From: Coffea arabica
Lineage: Eukaryota; Streptophyta; Magnoliopsida; Gentianales; Rubiaceae
Length of the DNA stretch: 64,000 nucleotides
NCBI RefSeq assembly: GCF_036785885.1
Contig: NC_092320.1
Location: 18,477,557-18,541,556, forward strand
Direction: 5' to 3'
The notes under the pieces were generated by a model that saw only the letters and a program-made list of their open reading frames with translations, had not been told where the DNA came from and searched no databases. Position 1 is the stretch's first letter; every line of letters begins with the position of its first letter. Both the position numbers and the translations under genes were made by a program. Of this stretch, positions 1-11,651 are shown piece by piece.

Positions 1-379
1 CGAAGTAAGACTGGCATAGAGGCCGATTGTCACGCTTTCATGGGAACGAAGACAACATATGAAGTCCTATATTCCATTTTGACCGTCGACGCCTGGTATG
101 TTGTGTGTGTATATGGGAATAGATAAAATTTTAGGTCGATTATGATCAACTATTTGACATGTTTAGTAATTGGTTCAGAACCGACGAAAAAATATTATAT
201 AAACATATAAAGATCTCACTTGATTCTATTTCACATGCCGCATAAATAATTACGGTCATGACCTACCTAAACATATGGTCTTCGTTTAGATTGTATTTTT
301 TGCAGAAAAATTTTACGAGTTTTCATGAGAATATTTCTTATCATATTTCTCAATCACTTTTTTTATCACACAAACATAG
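1..379. other. No recognisable gene
   Basis: Mixed-composition sequence at the left edge. I see no convincing ORF, splice pattern or RNA gene. It could be the flank of a gene lying outside the window, but nothing in the sequence proves that. Confidence 0.4.
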
Positions 380-2044
380 GGCTTGTTTGGCACCCTAGTT
401 TTTTATCAAGTTTTTTAGCTACTAGTTTTTTAACAACTTTTGCTACAGGAACCCCAAAAAACTTTTCAAAGTTTTTTACCTACACACTTCAAAAATCTAT
501 ACACAAAAAATTTCTCAAAAACTTTTCTTCCTCCCTCACCCAAGTGACCCAACCCACCACACCAGACACAGCCTCCACCACCTCTCCCGGCGCCGGTCAC
601 CTATTCCGGCGCCGCCGGTAACCTCAAAATTTTTTTTTGAATTTATGAGTCCCTCACTCTCAAAAATTTATTTTATATATTATATATTTACATATTTATT
701 TAAACATATTATAAATATTTTATTTTATTTAAAATATATTTTTATATATTTATATAAATATTATATACCATATAAATTAATATTAATATAAATATGTAAT
801 TATACATTTATATAAATATTATATATTATATATTTAATATATATAATACATATTATATATATTACACATTTATGTATATATATTTATGTATATTTATATA
901 CAATTATATTATGTATTATGTATAACATAATACATTTATACATAATATTAACACACAATATTAATTATACATTTATACATAATACTAATATATTTATACA
1001 TTTATATTAATTATATTAATACATTTATACATAATATTATATATTTATATATTTATAATAAATTAATTTATATATTTATATAATATTCATTTATAATAAT
1101 ATACAATTATTACATTTGTAAATATATTTATATTATGTATTATATATAATATAATACATTTATATATTTTTATATAACTATATAAATATATTTATTTATA
1201 AATGTATTATAAATGCATAAATATATATAAATATTTAAACAATAAAAATTATAAATTATAAACAATATTAATTATATATTTATACATAATATTAATACAT
1301 TTATACATTCATATTAATTATATTAATATAGTTATACATAATCATCATATATATTTATAAATTATAATTTATACATTTATATAATATTCATTTATAATAT
1401 ATACATTTATATTAATTATACATTTATAAATATATGTATATTATGTATTATATATAATATAATACATTTATATATTTATATATTTTTATATAAATATATA
1501 AATATATTTATTTATAAATATTTATAAATGTATTATAAATGCATAAATGCATATAAATATTTAAACAATAAAAATTATAAATTATAAACAATATTAATTA
1601 TACATTTATACATAATCATCATATATATTTATAAATTATAATTTATACATTTATATAATATTCATTTATAATTTATACATTTATATTAATTATACATTTA
1701 TACATTTATAAATATATGTATATTACGTATTATATATAATATAATACATTTATATATTTTTATATAAATATATAAATATATTTATTTCTAAATATTTATA
1801 AATGTATTATAAATGCATAAATGTTTAAAAATATAAAAATTATAAATTATAAAATACTCAAAAATATGTTTTAAAAATACCTCTAAAAATAATCCAAAAA
1901 ACGTCTACAGTAACATTTCAAAAACTTCTACAAAAAAGTTTTTCACCTTACAAAAACTTCTACAAAATTTTTTCAAAAACTTCTACAGTGCACTACAGTA
2001 AAGTTTTAGACAAAATCTCAAAAAACTCAGGTTCCAAACAGGCC
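380..2044. mobile_element. AT-rich non-autonomous TIR element, about 1.7 kb
   Basis: The left end reads GGCTTGTTTGG and the right end CCAAACAGGCC, an imperfect terminal inverted repeat. A CATAG direct repeat lies just outside both ends (375-379 and 2045-2049). The outer 150-200 bp on each side carry GTTTTT/AAAAAC-type subterminal repeats. The interior is almost pure A/T and holds a higher-order tandem repeat. There is no transposase ORF; the 98-codon ORF at 325-621 is low complexity. Shorter relatives lie near 21.0, 23.4 and 33.5-34.3 kb. The superfamily is uncertain because the target duplication is short and ambiguous. Confidence 0.6.
1129..1860. repeat. AT-rich higher-order tandem repeat, about 3 copies
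   Basis: A block containing AAATGCATAAAT followed by TTTAAACAATAAAAATTATA-like sequence recurs at 1211, 1537 and 1811, spacings of 326 and 274 bp. Each copy also has the ATTATATATAATATAATACA segment upstream. It forms the interior of the 380-2044 element. Confidence 0.6.
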
Positions 2045-2365
2045 CATAGTATCTTAAATAAATTGCTAGTATAATATATTTTTCTACAAAAACTCCCAAA
2101 AAAAAATTACAATCTAAACCGGCTGTTACGTGAGACTGAGAGACATGCAAAACATATACATGGAATTCACGCTAGTTTACAACATCATGGTACTAGGGCC
2201 AAGTCTGGGCCTAAATCTCCCGCTTTTGCGTCGGGCTGAGAATTTCACTCCAAATGTAGCCAGGCCTTTTGAAATATAAAATCTCGACCGTAATCGGAAA
2301 GGGCTGGGCATTGTGCTACCTTGGGATGATTGTAATGGGCATCTTAAGTCCTAAGCTTGTTTGGA

Positions 2366-2603
2366 TCTGGATTGCAATTATTGTGGAATTCTTTATTTTT
2401 TTTTTGTTTTTTGAGAATAGTGTCATAATACATTTTTCAATTACCTCTCCTCACCCACAAACATTTCAAAAAAAAAAAAAATTACAGTGTCACTTATTTC
2501 AAAAGTTCTCAAAAATTACGATACAAAAGGGCTCTTTTGGGGAAAAAAAAATTAAAACATTCTTGATACTTTTCCAAAATAATTTATCATCTCACACAAA
2601 CTA
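2366..2603. mobile_element. Degenerate MITE-like repeat (GTTTGGATTG family)
   Basis: It starts TTGTTTGGATCTGGATTGCA and ends near CTCACACAAACTAGATC. The interior has the AATTACxxCTC..CACCCAC block and an ATTACAGTGTCACTT segment resembling the ATTACTGTAGCACTTTTT core of better copies at 24.2 and 39.8 kb. The ends are degraded, so the boundaries are approximate. Confidence 0.4.
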
Positions 2604-2980
2604 GATCTCAAAAAAATAGTGTATTATTTTTAATGTAATATAAACAAAAACTAATTAATTTTCAACTAATAAAACATTCAAGGAATGGTTCGATTGGATG
2701 GTAAGTTAAGGGGTAATTTAAGTAGAAGATTATGAATTCAAATCCCTCTACTTACAATTTATATGCAATAGCATTATACAATAATAATAACAATAAAAAT
2801 TGTTAATTTATATACAATAACAATAATAATAATAATAATGATGATGATGATAAAATATTCACTTTCACAAAAAGCCCAAAATTCAATCAACTTTGGGGCC
2901 TTGGCGTTTAGATAATGCAAACCAGACACAATCATATGCACGATAAAAAAGCCCTTTAGGTGGCTGGCTGACCTACCCAT

Positions 2981-2986
2981 CACGTG
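2981..2986. promoter_or_regulatory. G-box CACGTG upstream of ERD15
   Basis: A perfect palindromic CACGTG core lies about 430 bp upstream of the TATA box. G-box/ABRE cores bind bZIP and bHLH factors. ERD15 genes are known as dehydration- and ABA-linked, so a role is plausible, but this is inferred from position only. Confidence 0.4.
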
Positions 2987-3413
2987 AACGGACCCGGATT
3001 AAAGGAAGCTGTGGAGCCCAGAGTGGACCCCACAATCCTCTCACAGGACACATCATCATAACAACTCAATCAATCTCATCCATCCAATCGCCCCAAACTT
3101 CATCTCAGCCGTCGATCTCTCTACCCACAAACCCTCAAATCAAGGGCAACATGCGTCGATGGGCCCCACCATGAAACCCATCGACTCGTCAGCCACCACC
3201 TGCACACGTCTTATCCTTACCCGATTCTGACCGCCTAGGATGAATGTACAACTGGTACTCCATGGAGTACAACTCTCGATGCACATTTAATAAAAACAAT
3301 AATTATTATTTTGGTTGTCGATAAAGCTTCTGGAGAGTCAATCAGTGGGCGGGCTTGGTCGACTCCGAACCTGAGATTTGGTATCCGAATCTTATAGGCT
3401 CGGACAGCTCGGC

Positions 3414-3420
3414 TATAAAT
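3414..3420 (+). promoter_or_regulatory. TATA box of the ERD15-like gene
   Basis: TATAAAT in a GC-richer context, followed by a pyrimidine-rich leader. The coding ATG is 820 bp downstream. The best explanation is a 5'UTR intron: a donor AAG|GTACTG at about 3504 and an acceptor TATCTCAG|GTTC at 4185 flank a T-rich stretch. The exact transcription start and donor are inferred. Confidence 0.55.
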
Positions 3421-4237
3421 GTGCCGGTCTCGAGCTGAAAAATCTTCATACGGGGCCCGGTTGGTTTCGTGCTCTCTCGTGGATATTTTACTCTGCTCGG
3501 AAGGTACTGTCTGCTCTGCATTTTCGCTTTGCAAATTCATTTTTCATTTGGAATTTGAATTTCGAATTTCAGTTGTTTAGATCTGATAGATGATGCATTT
3601 CTGCTATTTTTCCGGATATTTTTGGATGGAATTGGGGAGTGTTCGATAAAGTTGAGTATAGAGTCAACTGATGTCAAGCGTGTTTGAAAATTGCTGATGA
3701 ACTTAATTGTGGTGCGGTAAATCGGTTTAGATTATCAGATTTGCTGAGATAGGATGAAAATGACGTGTCACTAGGTAGATCGGCGGTTGATGAATGGTTA
3801 GGTAACTGATATTGGACTATCAACGGTTTCGATGAATAATTAAGGTTTTCGAAGTATTGGATTTTTTTTTTTTTTGCTTTTTAATGCGTTTGTGCTTCCA
3901 AAGAGTAGTTATGGAAATCAAATATATTCTTCCTTTCCTGTGAATTTCTGTGTTTAAAATTATATGGTAGTTTTAATGGTTATGATGCGTCAAATGAGTG
4001 GAAGATTTGTCTCTGGAGAAAAATAAGGGAAATATTTGCAATTTTGTTGTCGATCCTTTTGGGGGTGGTATTTTAGATATTTTATTTTGATGTTCTACAT
4101 GTTTTTGTTCTAGTCTTGTCGATCCTTTAATTACATGTTGTACTGTATGCGGTGGTTGACTTACTTTTTTAATCTTGTATCTCAGGTTCTTCTATAAGGA
4201 AATCAAGAAAGATAATTGCAGATTGAAAGTGGAAAAA

Positions 4238-5148
4238 ATGGCATTAGTGTCCGGAGGAAGGTCAACTCTAAACCCAAATGCGCCTTTGTACATCCCTGCT
4301 TGCATGCGCCAAGTGGAGGACTTCTCCCAAGAGTGGTGGAACTTGGTGACTACCTCCACTTGGTTCCGTGACTATTGGCTCAGTCAGAACCATGTTGAGG
4401 ATTTCTTTGGCAGTGAAGATGATGGGTATGATTATGAAGATACTGATGTTGTTGATCTGCTGCCGGATAATATTGATCTTGGCATGGATGAGGACGACTT
4501 GACCATGGAAGCTCAGTTTGAGGAGTTCCTCCGCTCATCTGAAACTGGACAGGGTTACATGTCATCGTTCTCTGCTGATAAAGGAATGCCTGCAAATGGT
4601 GCGAATTCTGTGTCTCTTAGTTTTCATCAAAGGATACCTCAAAAAGTGCATCTTAATCTATTGCTTGCATCGAGGTTGTGTAATTTGTTCCAGTTAAATG
4701 TCTTTTTGCGGACATTCATAAATTACCATTTTGAGTTCTGGCGGATAATAGTTGAGGGTCCTGTTCGTTATAGCTTGAAATTGTTAGAAATAATTATACT
4801 GTTTAGGGCATTTAATAAGTAGAAAAATCAGCTGAAAGTGATAAATTGATGTTAGAGATTGATAATGTGAACTAACAAAATTTCGAGTCTAATTCGGTGA
4901 AGCATATATGCATATAGTAGTCATATATTTTCAATTTAAGGTGGGAGGTGATCTATGTATGGTTCCTCATCTTTCGTGTTTTGTATGACACAGGTTTTTC
5001 AAGTGACTCTGGGGCACTGATAAAGAATTTCAAGTTGTCAATGGAGAAAGGGAGCAGGTCTCCTGCAGAACAAGCTAAGTTCCTGGAGAAGCCTGCAAAG
5101 TTCATTAGCTCAAAATGCAGCCCTCGCCGGATCCAGCAGCCCCGCTGA
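4238..5148 (+). CDS. ERD15: ERD15-like PAM2-motif protein (2 coding exons)
   Basis: The exons are 4238-4598 and 4994-5148, joined GCAAATG|GT...ACACAG|GTTTTTC, giving 171 aa. ERD15 proteins are small acidic plant proteins of ABA, drought and defence signalling. They bind the MLLE domain of poly(A)-binding protein through PAM2. The PAM2 motif is seen at residues 9-20 (STLNPNAPLYIP), then the conserved QEWWNLVTTSTWFRDYWLSQ stretch, then an Asp/Glu-rich region at about 55-105. The C-terminus is SPRRIQQPR, as in family members. The chosen ATG puts PAM2 at the N-terminus, as is usual; an in-frame upstream ATG at 4175 lies before the inferred 5'UTR acceptor. A 395-bp intron separates the acidic region from the C-terminal tail. 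Confidence 0.9.
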
Positions 5149-6051
5149 AATGCTAGATTGTTAGATGCTAGTTGGCCGTTAGTCGGCCAAGAGCCCTTCT
5201 GCTTTATGTAACTTTCTGTATAGAGCAAGGTTGCATTTCCTGTATCTTTGCCTTGTTCATATTCTGACATCATTTCCTTAGTGTAACCATAAACAAGCTT
5301 CCAGAAAATGTAAAAAAGAGGTTTCCATCTTCAAACAGGAAAAGTAAAAAAAAAAAAAAACAAAGAGTTATTTTAGTTGAATGTCGTTGTCTTGTTGCAA
5401 TGGTTGCTCGTTTGGACGTCCATTGTTAGAATTGATTAACACGCCTTGTGCCTTCGTGTCTCTTGCCTTTGGGGGGTTTCAGTTCTAATGTAATCGGGTT
5501 TACCGAACTGCGCAAGGGAAATGGGTTTTTGCTTTTGCTGATAAATCAGCTGATTGGCGTTTTTCAAACCTTCTGATTGGCGTATGAAACAGCTGATTTG
5601 CTTCGGTTCTAATACCTTACTAATGAGTTAGTCTCGTATTTTTGTAGGTATTTTTCATCCTTGTACGTATTTGGCGACCGAACAAGTCGCTTGCTGGGAC
5701 TTTGGTCGCCGAATAATGCCAAAATAATTTTGGTGGCCGGCCACATCGCTGGAGTCAAAAGTAAAACTAGGCTGCTAACATCAGAAGAAGATGCATCCAA
5801 GATGACAAAATTGCGAGGACGGCAAGAGAGAATTTGCTTGTGTGAGGCCCCGAATTATATATGATTTTGATTCGATAAAATTCCACAAATGCAGAATCGT
5901 ACGGTGAACTAAACTACTACCACCATCTATACCAAGAATCATCCTGTCGGTTCGACAAACCAAAAAAAAAAAAAAATCTATACCAAGAATCAGCGAAGGA
6001 TTTACTTGCTTTTTCATGTGTTGCACGGTTGCATTACATGCTACTTCTGAT
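5149..6051. other. ERD15 3'UTR and intergenic sequence
   Basis: The first 150-200 bp are probably ERD15 3'UTR. The rest has no convincing gene; short ORFs on both strands at 5609-5864 overlap each other and show no recognisable domain. Confidence 0.5.
5925..5992 (+). repeat. Micro-retroinsertion with 17-bp target duplication
   Basis: The direct repeat ATCTATACCAAGAATCA occurs at 5925-5941 and, identically, at 5976-5992. Between them is a 34-bp insert, TCCTGTCGGTTCGACAAACC followed by A14. A perfect long direct repeat plus a 3' poly(A) tail is the signature of target-primed reverse transcription, so this looks like a 5'-truncated SINE or similar retroposon. GGTTCGACAAACC resembles a pol III B box. 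Confidence 0.7.
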
Positions 6052-6622
6052 TAGAGGTGGCAAAATGGAAAAATGGTTCATAATTGGTTTTGACTTAATG
6101 GATGGTGGATAAAATTTATCCAATCCATTTAAATCCATTTAATAAATGGATCTAAATGGATGGATCTAAATGGATTAAATAAAAACCAATTATCCATTTA
6201 TAATCCATTTAAATATTTTACTAGTTCCCTTATTCCACATTTTTCTAGTTTAGAAGACAGCCCATGGAAATGTAGTAGTGAGCTGATTAGTCCAAACTTA
6301 CGAAGACTCCCCAAGTCCTCGGACATGTTTTTCTGAGTCTCCGAGGCCAACACCCAACATCAACTGACCGCAATGGCGAGAGCGATGCCCCATTGGCTGG
6401 CGAGCCATTTCAGAAGTTCATTTCCTTTCTGTTTCTTTTATTTGGTTTTTAAGTAAATGGATATATATGATTTTTGTGAATAATTCATATAAATCCATTT
6501 AATTTAATGATTTTATTTTGATTAACCATTTAAAACCAATACTATAAATGGATAATCCAAATCCATTTAATTATGGATTATATGGATGGATAAATGGATC
6601 TCAATCCAAATTGCCACCTCTA
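6052..6622. mobile_element. hAT-type MITE, 571 bp, with 8-bp TSD
   Basis: The terminal inverted repeat is TAGAGGTGGCAA at both ends. It is flanked by a perfect 8-bp duplication CTTCTGAT (6044-6051 and 6623-6630). The subterminal regions are crowded with AAATGGAT/ATCCATTT motifs, as hAT transposase binding regions often are. There is no transposase coding, so it is non-autonomous. It sits between the ends of ERD15 and BPG2. Confidence 0.92.
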
Positions 6623-7020
6623 CTTCTGATCATGGACAGCTTACGAAGTTTAAATAAAATAAACCCATAATCTCAGGAAATTGCATCAGACTCCTAGAAG
6701 TAGCAGAGCTTAATTCTATATCTGGTGGGAGAATCATCCTTGAGAGGCACATACAACAATCTCGTTGATTCCAAATATGAAAGTTGTATTCCGTGCAGTA
6801 AGAGCTTGTAATCCATGTATCAAAAATCAATTCTGTACGGTAGGTTGCTGAAATACTCGTTTTTACTGGTGACTGCTTTCATTTGTGGAACTACTTAACG
6901 CTGGCACGATCAGAAATCTGGTTTTATATTGGTAAGAAATTCAATATCCTCTTCTGCAGATGTCCTGCTATATTGCTCGTATTTGTTCTTCCATCCTCAA
7001 GCTGAAACACAAAAAAACTT

Positions 7021-10000
7021 TTAATCACATGTCATACTAGTTTCTTGATGTTCTTTCCGCACTTGGGCTTCTAGTTTAGTCTGATTACCAACTGCATCTG
7101 ATATAGCCCTTGGCAGCCAAAACCCAGGTCTCTCAAGAAAAGGAGCCCTGTCAAGAACCAAAGGTTCTCGCAAGGTGATCTCAATGCCATCATATGTCCA
7201 GAGTGTTAAATTGGCTTCACCTTTCAAACCCAAAGAAAACCAACCTAAGCCAGCCACCGCAATATCAATGCCGTTCACGTCCCAGCTTGTTCCAGACGCT
7301 TTAACTTCTTTCCTGACCCATTTGCCCAATTGAGGAACTCCTACTTCACCAATAGGTGGCTGAAAGAGTAGTAAAAGTGTGTTACGCCTAATTCCATCCT
7401 CCAACTCCACTTTTCGGATGAGGAGAGTAAATGTGCTTAACATTGAAAATACTGGCAAGCATTGTAGAACATTTTGAATTTGGCATTTGAGGAAGCAATA
7501 TCTTTGAAGTAGAACAGAAACCTCTGGAGATATGAGAAAATCAAACAAAGAAGTTGTCTACATTTATTCAACATTGAATAATGTAAAACAGGAAAATATT
7601 GCTATTATAGAAAGGGTTTTTTTTTTTTTTGGGGGGGGGGGGGGGTGGGGAAGTTGCATATAGCTAACGCACATCGGCTGCACTTTTCCAAGCAGAGGAA
7701 GGTAGGAAATTAAATATTTGGAATCAATTCTTTTCATTTCTAACTTTCTTGAGAGGTATCATTTACCCATTTCCGTCATCAACTTTAGATTATATGCCAT
7801 AGCTGTATCATATCTTTCGTTTTTTGAAACAAAGCCTAAAGTACTCATAAGTGACACCGATGCTTCTAAGAGAGTCTAAAGAGCATTGGTGTTTATACCC
7901 AGTTAAAATTTTCAACATCTCAGGACCTCCATATGCTTCAATTTTGGTGATGAATCTTCATAGAACATAAATTGCACCACAGTCTAGATTTTGGTTATAA
8001 CTAAAAACACCAAATGATTTTCACAACATGTGTATCATTTAGATACATTGTTCCACTTCCACTGGACCAGAATAAAGGGTGTATACAACTTAATTCTAAT
8101 TCATCTGAGAGGCAATCTAGTAGAATGAACACAGCATATACCCAAGTACCAACATGGATATCTATATTTGTTTGTCTTCCCAATAAGCCAATAACCCAAA
8201 AGCAGGAATTATACCAAAACTTGATTCAGACTAAATTTATAATATTCATGAGTTCTGTAGTTAAGGAGCCTTCACAGCAGCAAATGTGATAAAGATGGTG
8301 TATATAAGTTGGTGCATTACCTGTAACCTGACTCCCCCATGCTTGATCTTGATCTCATCAGCATTTTCTGTCTTTCCTAGGTGGAGAGAAACATTTGCAG
8401 ATGCCCAGACAGTGACATAGATTGTCTCTACAGAAGACTGGATAAGATCTAGTCTTGCTAAGGCACCAACATGTACAGTCTGACCTGCCTGGAATATTAA
8501 CAAATTCCATTAGAGCCAACAAAAAAATGTTTCTCCAAAGAGAAAACAATCTTGAAAATAAACCGACATCTATGCTCTGGCATTTCCACACAGCAATACT
8601 CAAATATATTTGCATAACAAAAGCAAAATGCTGGCAGGGGGAAAAAAAAAGCGAAAAAATTATCAACAGTTCAAGATAAACAATAATATACACACATGGC
8701 ACCTCCCACCAAAAGTTGGAAGAATCAAACTGAAGCAACAGAGAAAAGAATTAATCCATGGCTGTAACAGAATTATGAACTTATGTATTGCGATTATAAC
8801 TATTTATATTACTCTCTTCCCCAGCTTGGACTACTAAAGCAGCTTTTCTAGCCATCATTCAATGAGCCAGTAAGAGAAGATGCTATATTGGATGGAAGAA
8901 CAAAAAGGGAGTTCTTTTCGATCTCATGGACATATAAAATCTCAACATTACTCCATCCTCGAGACCAAATTCTCAGCAACTATCAAACAAAATCAGATTA
9001 AATCATGTCAAAGAGGAATAGTGGCAAGACCTCACCTACTGCTTTGTCTTACATTAATCATCAGTTTCCCATTACATTTTCAATAGAAAAAATTATTCAA
9101 TTAATTTAGTGGCCTGAAAAACCCCTATTTATGCCAATGTGCCACAACTAATCAACTGCATCTAAGTATTGGAATAAGGATGAGGGTTTCTATCCATAAC
9201 TCTAACATCTAAGAACCTCCTTGACGTGTGTTTATACTGAAACAGACAGCATTTTTTTATAAGCTTTGGCATGCAAATAAGAGTAATGGCCTGCCTTGAT
9301 CCTATAGCTTCGAGGTTGAAGCTCCTTCCGTATCTCAACCATTTTTTGCTCCTCCCTGTTTAATCTCATGGACATGAGATATGGATGTAGCAGGCCTGGT
9401 GTATCATACATTTTTGCTTTGGCAGATAATATTCCTCCAATCCTCAATATCCCCAGTGTTGTCCCAGGAACAGCAGCTTCAGTAAGCTTTGTAACTTTGA
9501 CTCCTCCTTTTCTAGCAAATGAATTAATCAATGTTGACTTCCCAGCATTCTGAGCTCCAATTACCCAGACGTTCCCTCTTGGTCCAGCCAACTCCTTAAT
9601 AAATGCCAGCAAATTCCTCACTCCCAGGTCCTTACGAGCACTAACTAGATAAACCCCACTCAGCTTAGGTGCTCCGTTTGCCTTGGCACGGTGGCGGACC
9701 CATCTATCTAACCTTGCTGGGGAAATCTGCGATGGAAGAAGATCAACCTTCGTAGCCACCAAAACAAGCTTTGGCAGCTTCTTGTTAGACTTGAAACCAT
9801 CTCTGCTTCCTTCCAGAGCCTTGAACAAAGACTTTGCTGCTCGCTTAGGAAATGAACCATCAAAATCAGCACAATCAACCACCATAACCACAACCGTAGC
9901 ATCAGCAACGCCTGTGGGTTTTATTAACTTGGTGGTTACCAACCTATCAAAATCAAAATCCGGTATCAAATTCTCAGCTACTTGATTCTTAACCTGCCCA

Positions 10001-10855
10001 TAATTCCTCAAAGAATGACATCGAGCGCATACTGTCACCTCCTCTTTGTCCTTCCGAGCTTCCCTATTCATCCTTTTTCTCTCTGCTTTCGACAACTTTA
10101 TCTTCTTCCCCTTCTCCACAACCTCTTCTGTAATGTTACCATAACCAACACCAGCTGGACCAAACCCATCCAACTCCTTTAACTCATCATCTTCTTTCTC
10201 AAATTCGTTTTCCAACTCTTCCAAATCCCAATCAACCCCATCTGCACCCTGAAATCTTCCTTCAACCCCATCATCACTCCCTTCTAATTGCCCCTCAATG
10301 CCATCCTCAAATTCCTCATCCTCCTCATCAAAATCATCAAATTCATCATCCATTAAATCCTCCTCATCCTCATCCCCTATGACCTCACTAAGTTCCACCT
10401 TCTTTTTCTTATAAAAACCAGGAAGATTAGGGTCCTTATCTTGCATGAAAACTCCACAACCAGGGCAAATAGACTCATAACTCTCATCCTGATCTCTTCC
10501 TTCACTCAAAATCAACCTCCCTTCACCTTTCCTATGACCTTTTCCGCTATCTTTCTCTGTTTTCTTGATTGTTGTCGATTGACTACACCTAATTTCACAA
10601 CTACTCCTGCCGCTTTTCTTACTCAGACCTGTAAAGAAATTATTTTTCCAAGTGGGTTTTGGCTAATAAGTACAAACTACAGTAATTTAAGCAGAATGTA
10701 AAAGAAAGAAGTAGACAAGAAATCACATACGTACCTGTGAAAAATCGAGGCCTTGCAAAACCATTTGAACAAATAGAGTTCTTTACATACAATTTAACGT
10801 TGAAATTACAAACAGCTGAATATAGAGGTGGTGCATATGGCAAAGCTGCTGCCAT
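7021..10855 (-). CDS. BPG2: BPG2-like chloroplast circularly permuted GTPase (4 coding exons)
   Basis: The exons in coding order are 10855-10735, 10628-9295, 8488-8321 and 7359-7021, giving 653 aa. BPG2 is a plastid YqeH/NOA1-related GTPase needed for chloroplast rRNA processing and greening. The first exon is a Ser/Ala-rich, acid-poor presequence typical of a transit peptide. Then come CPGC (95-98), a long acidic stretch (about 125-195), CARC (241-244), and permuted GTPase motifs: TKVD (333-336, G4), SAR (370-372, G5), GAQNAGKST (398-406, G1) and DTPG (449-452, G3). The C-terminal exons carry the TNP1-like part ending ERPGFWLPRAIS. All joins keep frame. The intron after residue 485 has a GC donor (AAG|GCAGGC); the other introns are GT-AG. 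It is head-to-head with GPI1. Confidence 0.95.
7608..7646. repeat. Poly(T)-poly(G) tract in a BPG2 intron
   Basis: A T run is followed by about 15 consecutive G and TGGGG on the plus strand. It lies in the last BPG2 intron, so the pre-mRNA carries the C-rich strand. The plus strand could form a G-quadruplex. Confidence 0.8.
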
Positions 10856-11126
10856 TTTTGTTCAGTGCTTTGCTTTCTTCTAGCCCAGAAGAGATTTCTT
10901 CCGCTAAACCCCTGAGATGCTGGAGTCTGGACCCTTTTTTGCCTTTTCTTTTTCCTTCTGCTTTGTTATTAAAATCTATTTTAGGCATAGTAATGCGGAA
11001 CTCGGGTTCCTTTTTTTTCCCCTCCGAAAAAATGTTTATGCAATCTGCATATCTAATCCGACTGCAATATTTTATTGCCAGGATAATTTGCAAAGCCACG
11101 GCTGACCAAAGCTTCAAATGATGAAT

Positions 11127-11651
11127 AAATGGTCAATTTCGTCCCCAAATCTTTTCATTAGTATGGATTTATTTCCTAAGTTTTATTTTCAGCCAATTTG
11201 ATATGGGACTTTATTTTGCAGCTCTAATGTAAGACCCCTATGACAACGCCATCACCTAAAATCAATCTAAATCCAAATTGATCAATTAAATAGGAGAATT
11301 TTGAAAGCGTCACTAATGAGACAGTAATAAATTAAGTAAATCATATAAAAAATCATAATATTAAATTTTTAAAAAGTTTTATTTAGTAATTTTTTATACG
11401 ATTTAAAAGTTTTATTCAATAATTTTTTACATGATTTACTTTGTTTTATTATAGTTTCACAAGTGATGTTCTTATAAAACCTATGTTTAGTTAATCAATT
11501 AGAATTTAGATCGGTTTTAGACAGTGATTCCATCATAGATGTCCTTAATTAGAATTGCAAAATAAGTTCAAGTATCAAATTGGTTAGAAATAAAAGTAAA
11601 GGACTAAATCAATGTGGGTAAAAAAAGTTTAGGAATTAAATGGTTCATTTT
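11127..11651. mobile_element. Long fold-back (hairpin) element, about 525 bp
   Basis: The two halves are imperfect inverted repeats over most of their length. The left arm has AATGGTCAATTTCGTCCCCA, CCAATTTGATATGGGACTT and TTTTGCAGCTCTAATGTAAG. The reverse complement of the right arm has matching AAATGAACCATTTAATTCC, CCAATTTGATACTTGAACTT and TTTTGCAATTCTAATTAAGG. There is no ORF. It lies in the roughly 2.0 kb between the BPG2 and GPI1 start codons. Boundaries are approximate and no clear target duplication was identified. Confidence 0.7.

Larger units (their letters stand above)
2045..3380. other. Intergenic, upstream of ERD15
   Basis: Besides the degenerate MITE, this gap holds a SINE-like stretch around 2685-2765, with a GGTTCGATTGGATGG-like start and a GAATTCAAATCCC box-B-like segment. 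An (AAT)/(GAT) microsatellite lies at about 2781-2850. The 3000-3240 stretch is more GC-rich and probably belongs to the ERD15 promoter. No gene was seen. Confidence 0.5.

Noticed and set aside
325-621. 98-codon plus-strand ORF
   Set aside because: Lies across the end of the 380-2044 element; Ser/Thr/Phe low complexity from T- and C-rich repeats, no domain.
4599-4822. Read-through extension of ERD15 exon 1
   Set aside because: The donor at 4599 and the in-frame conserved C-terminal exon at 4994 show this is intron.
9232-9294. Extension of BPG2 exon 2 to the stop near 9232
   Set aside because: It would end the GTPase protein before the conserved AGQTVHVG and WTYDG parts, which join in frame from the next exons.
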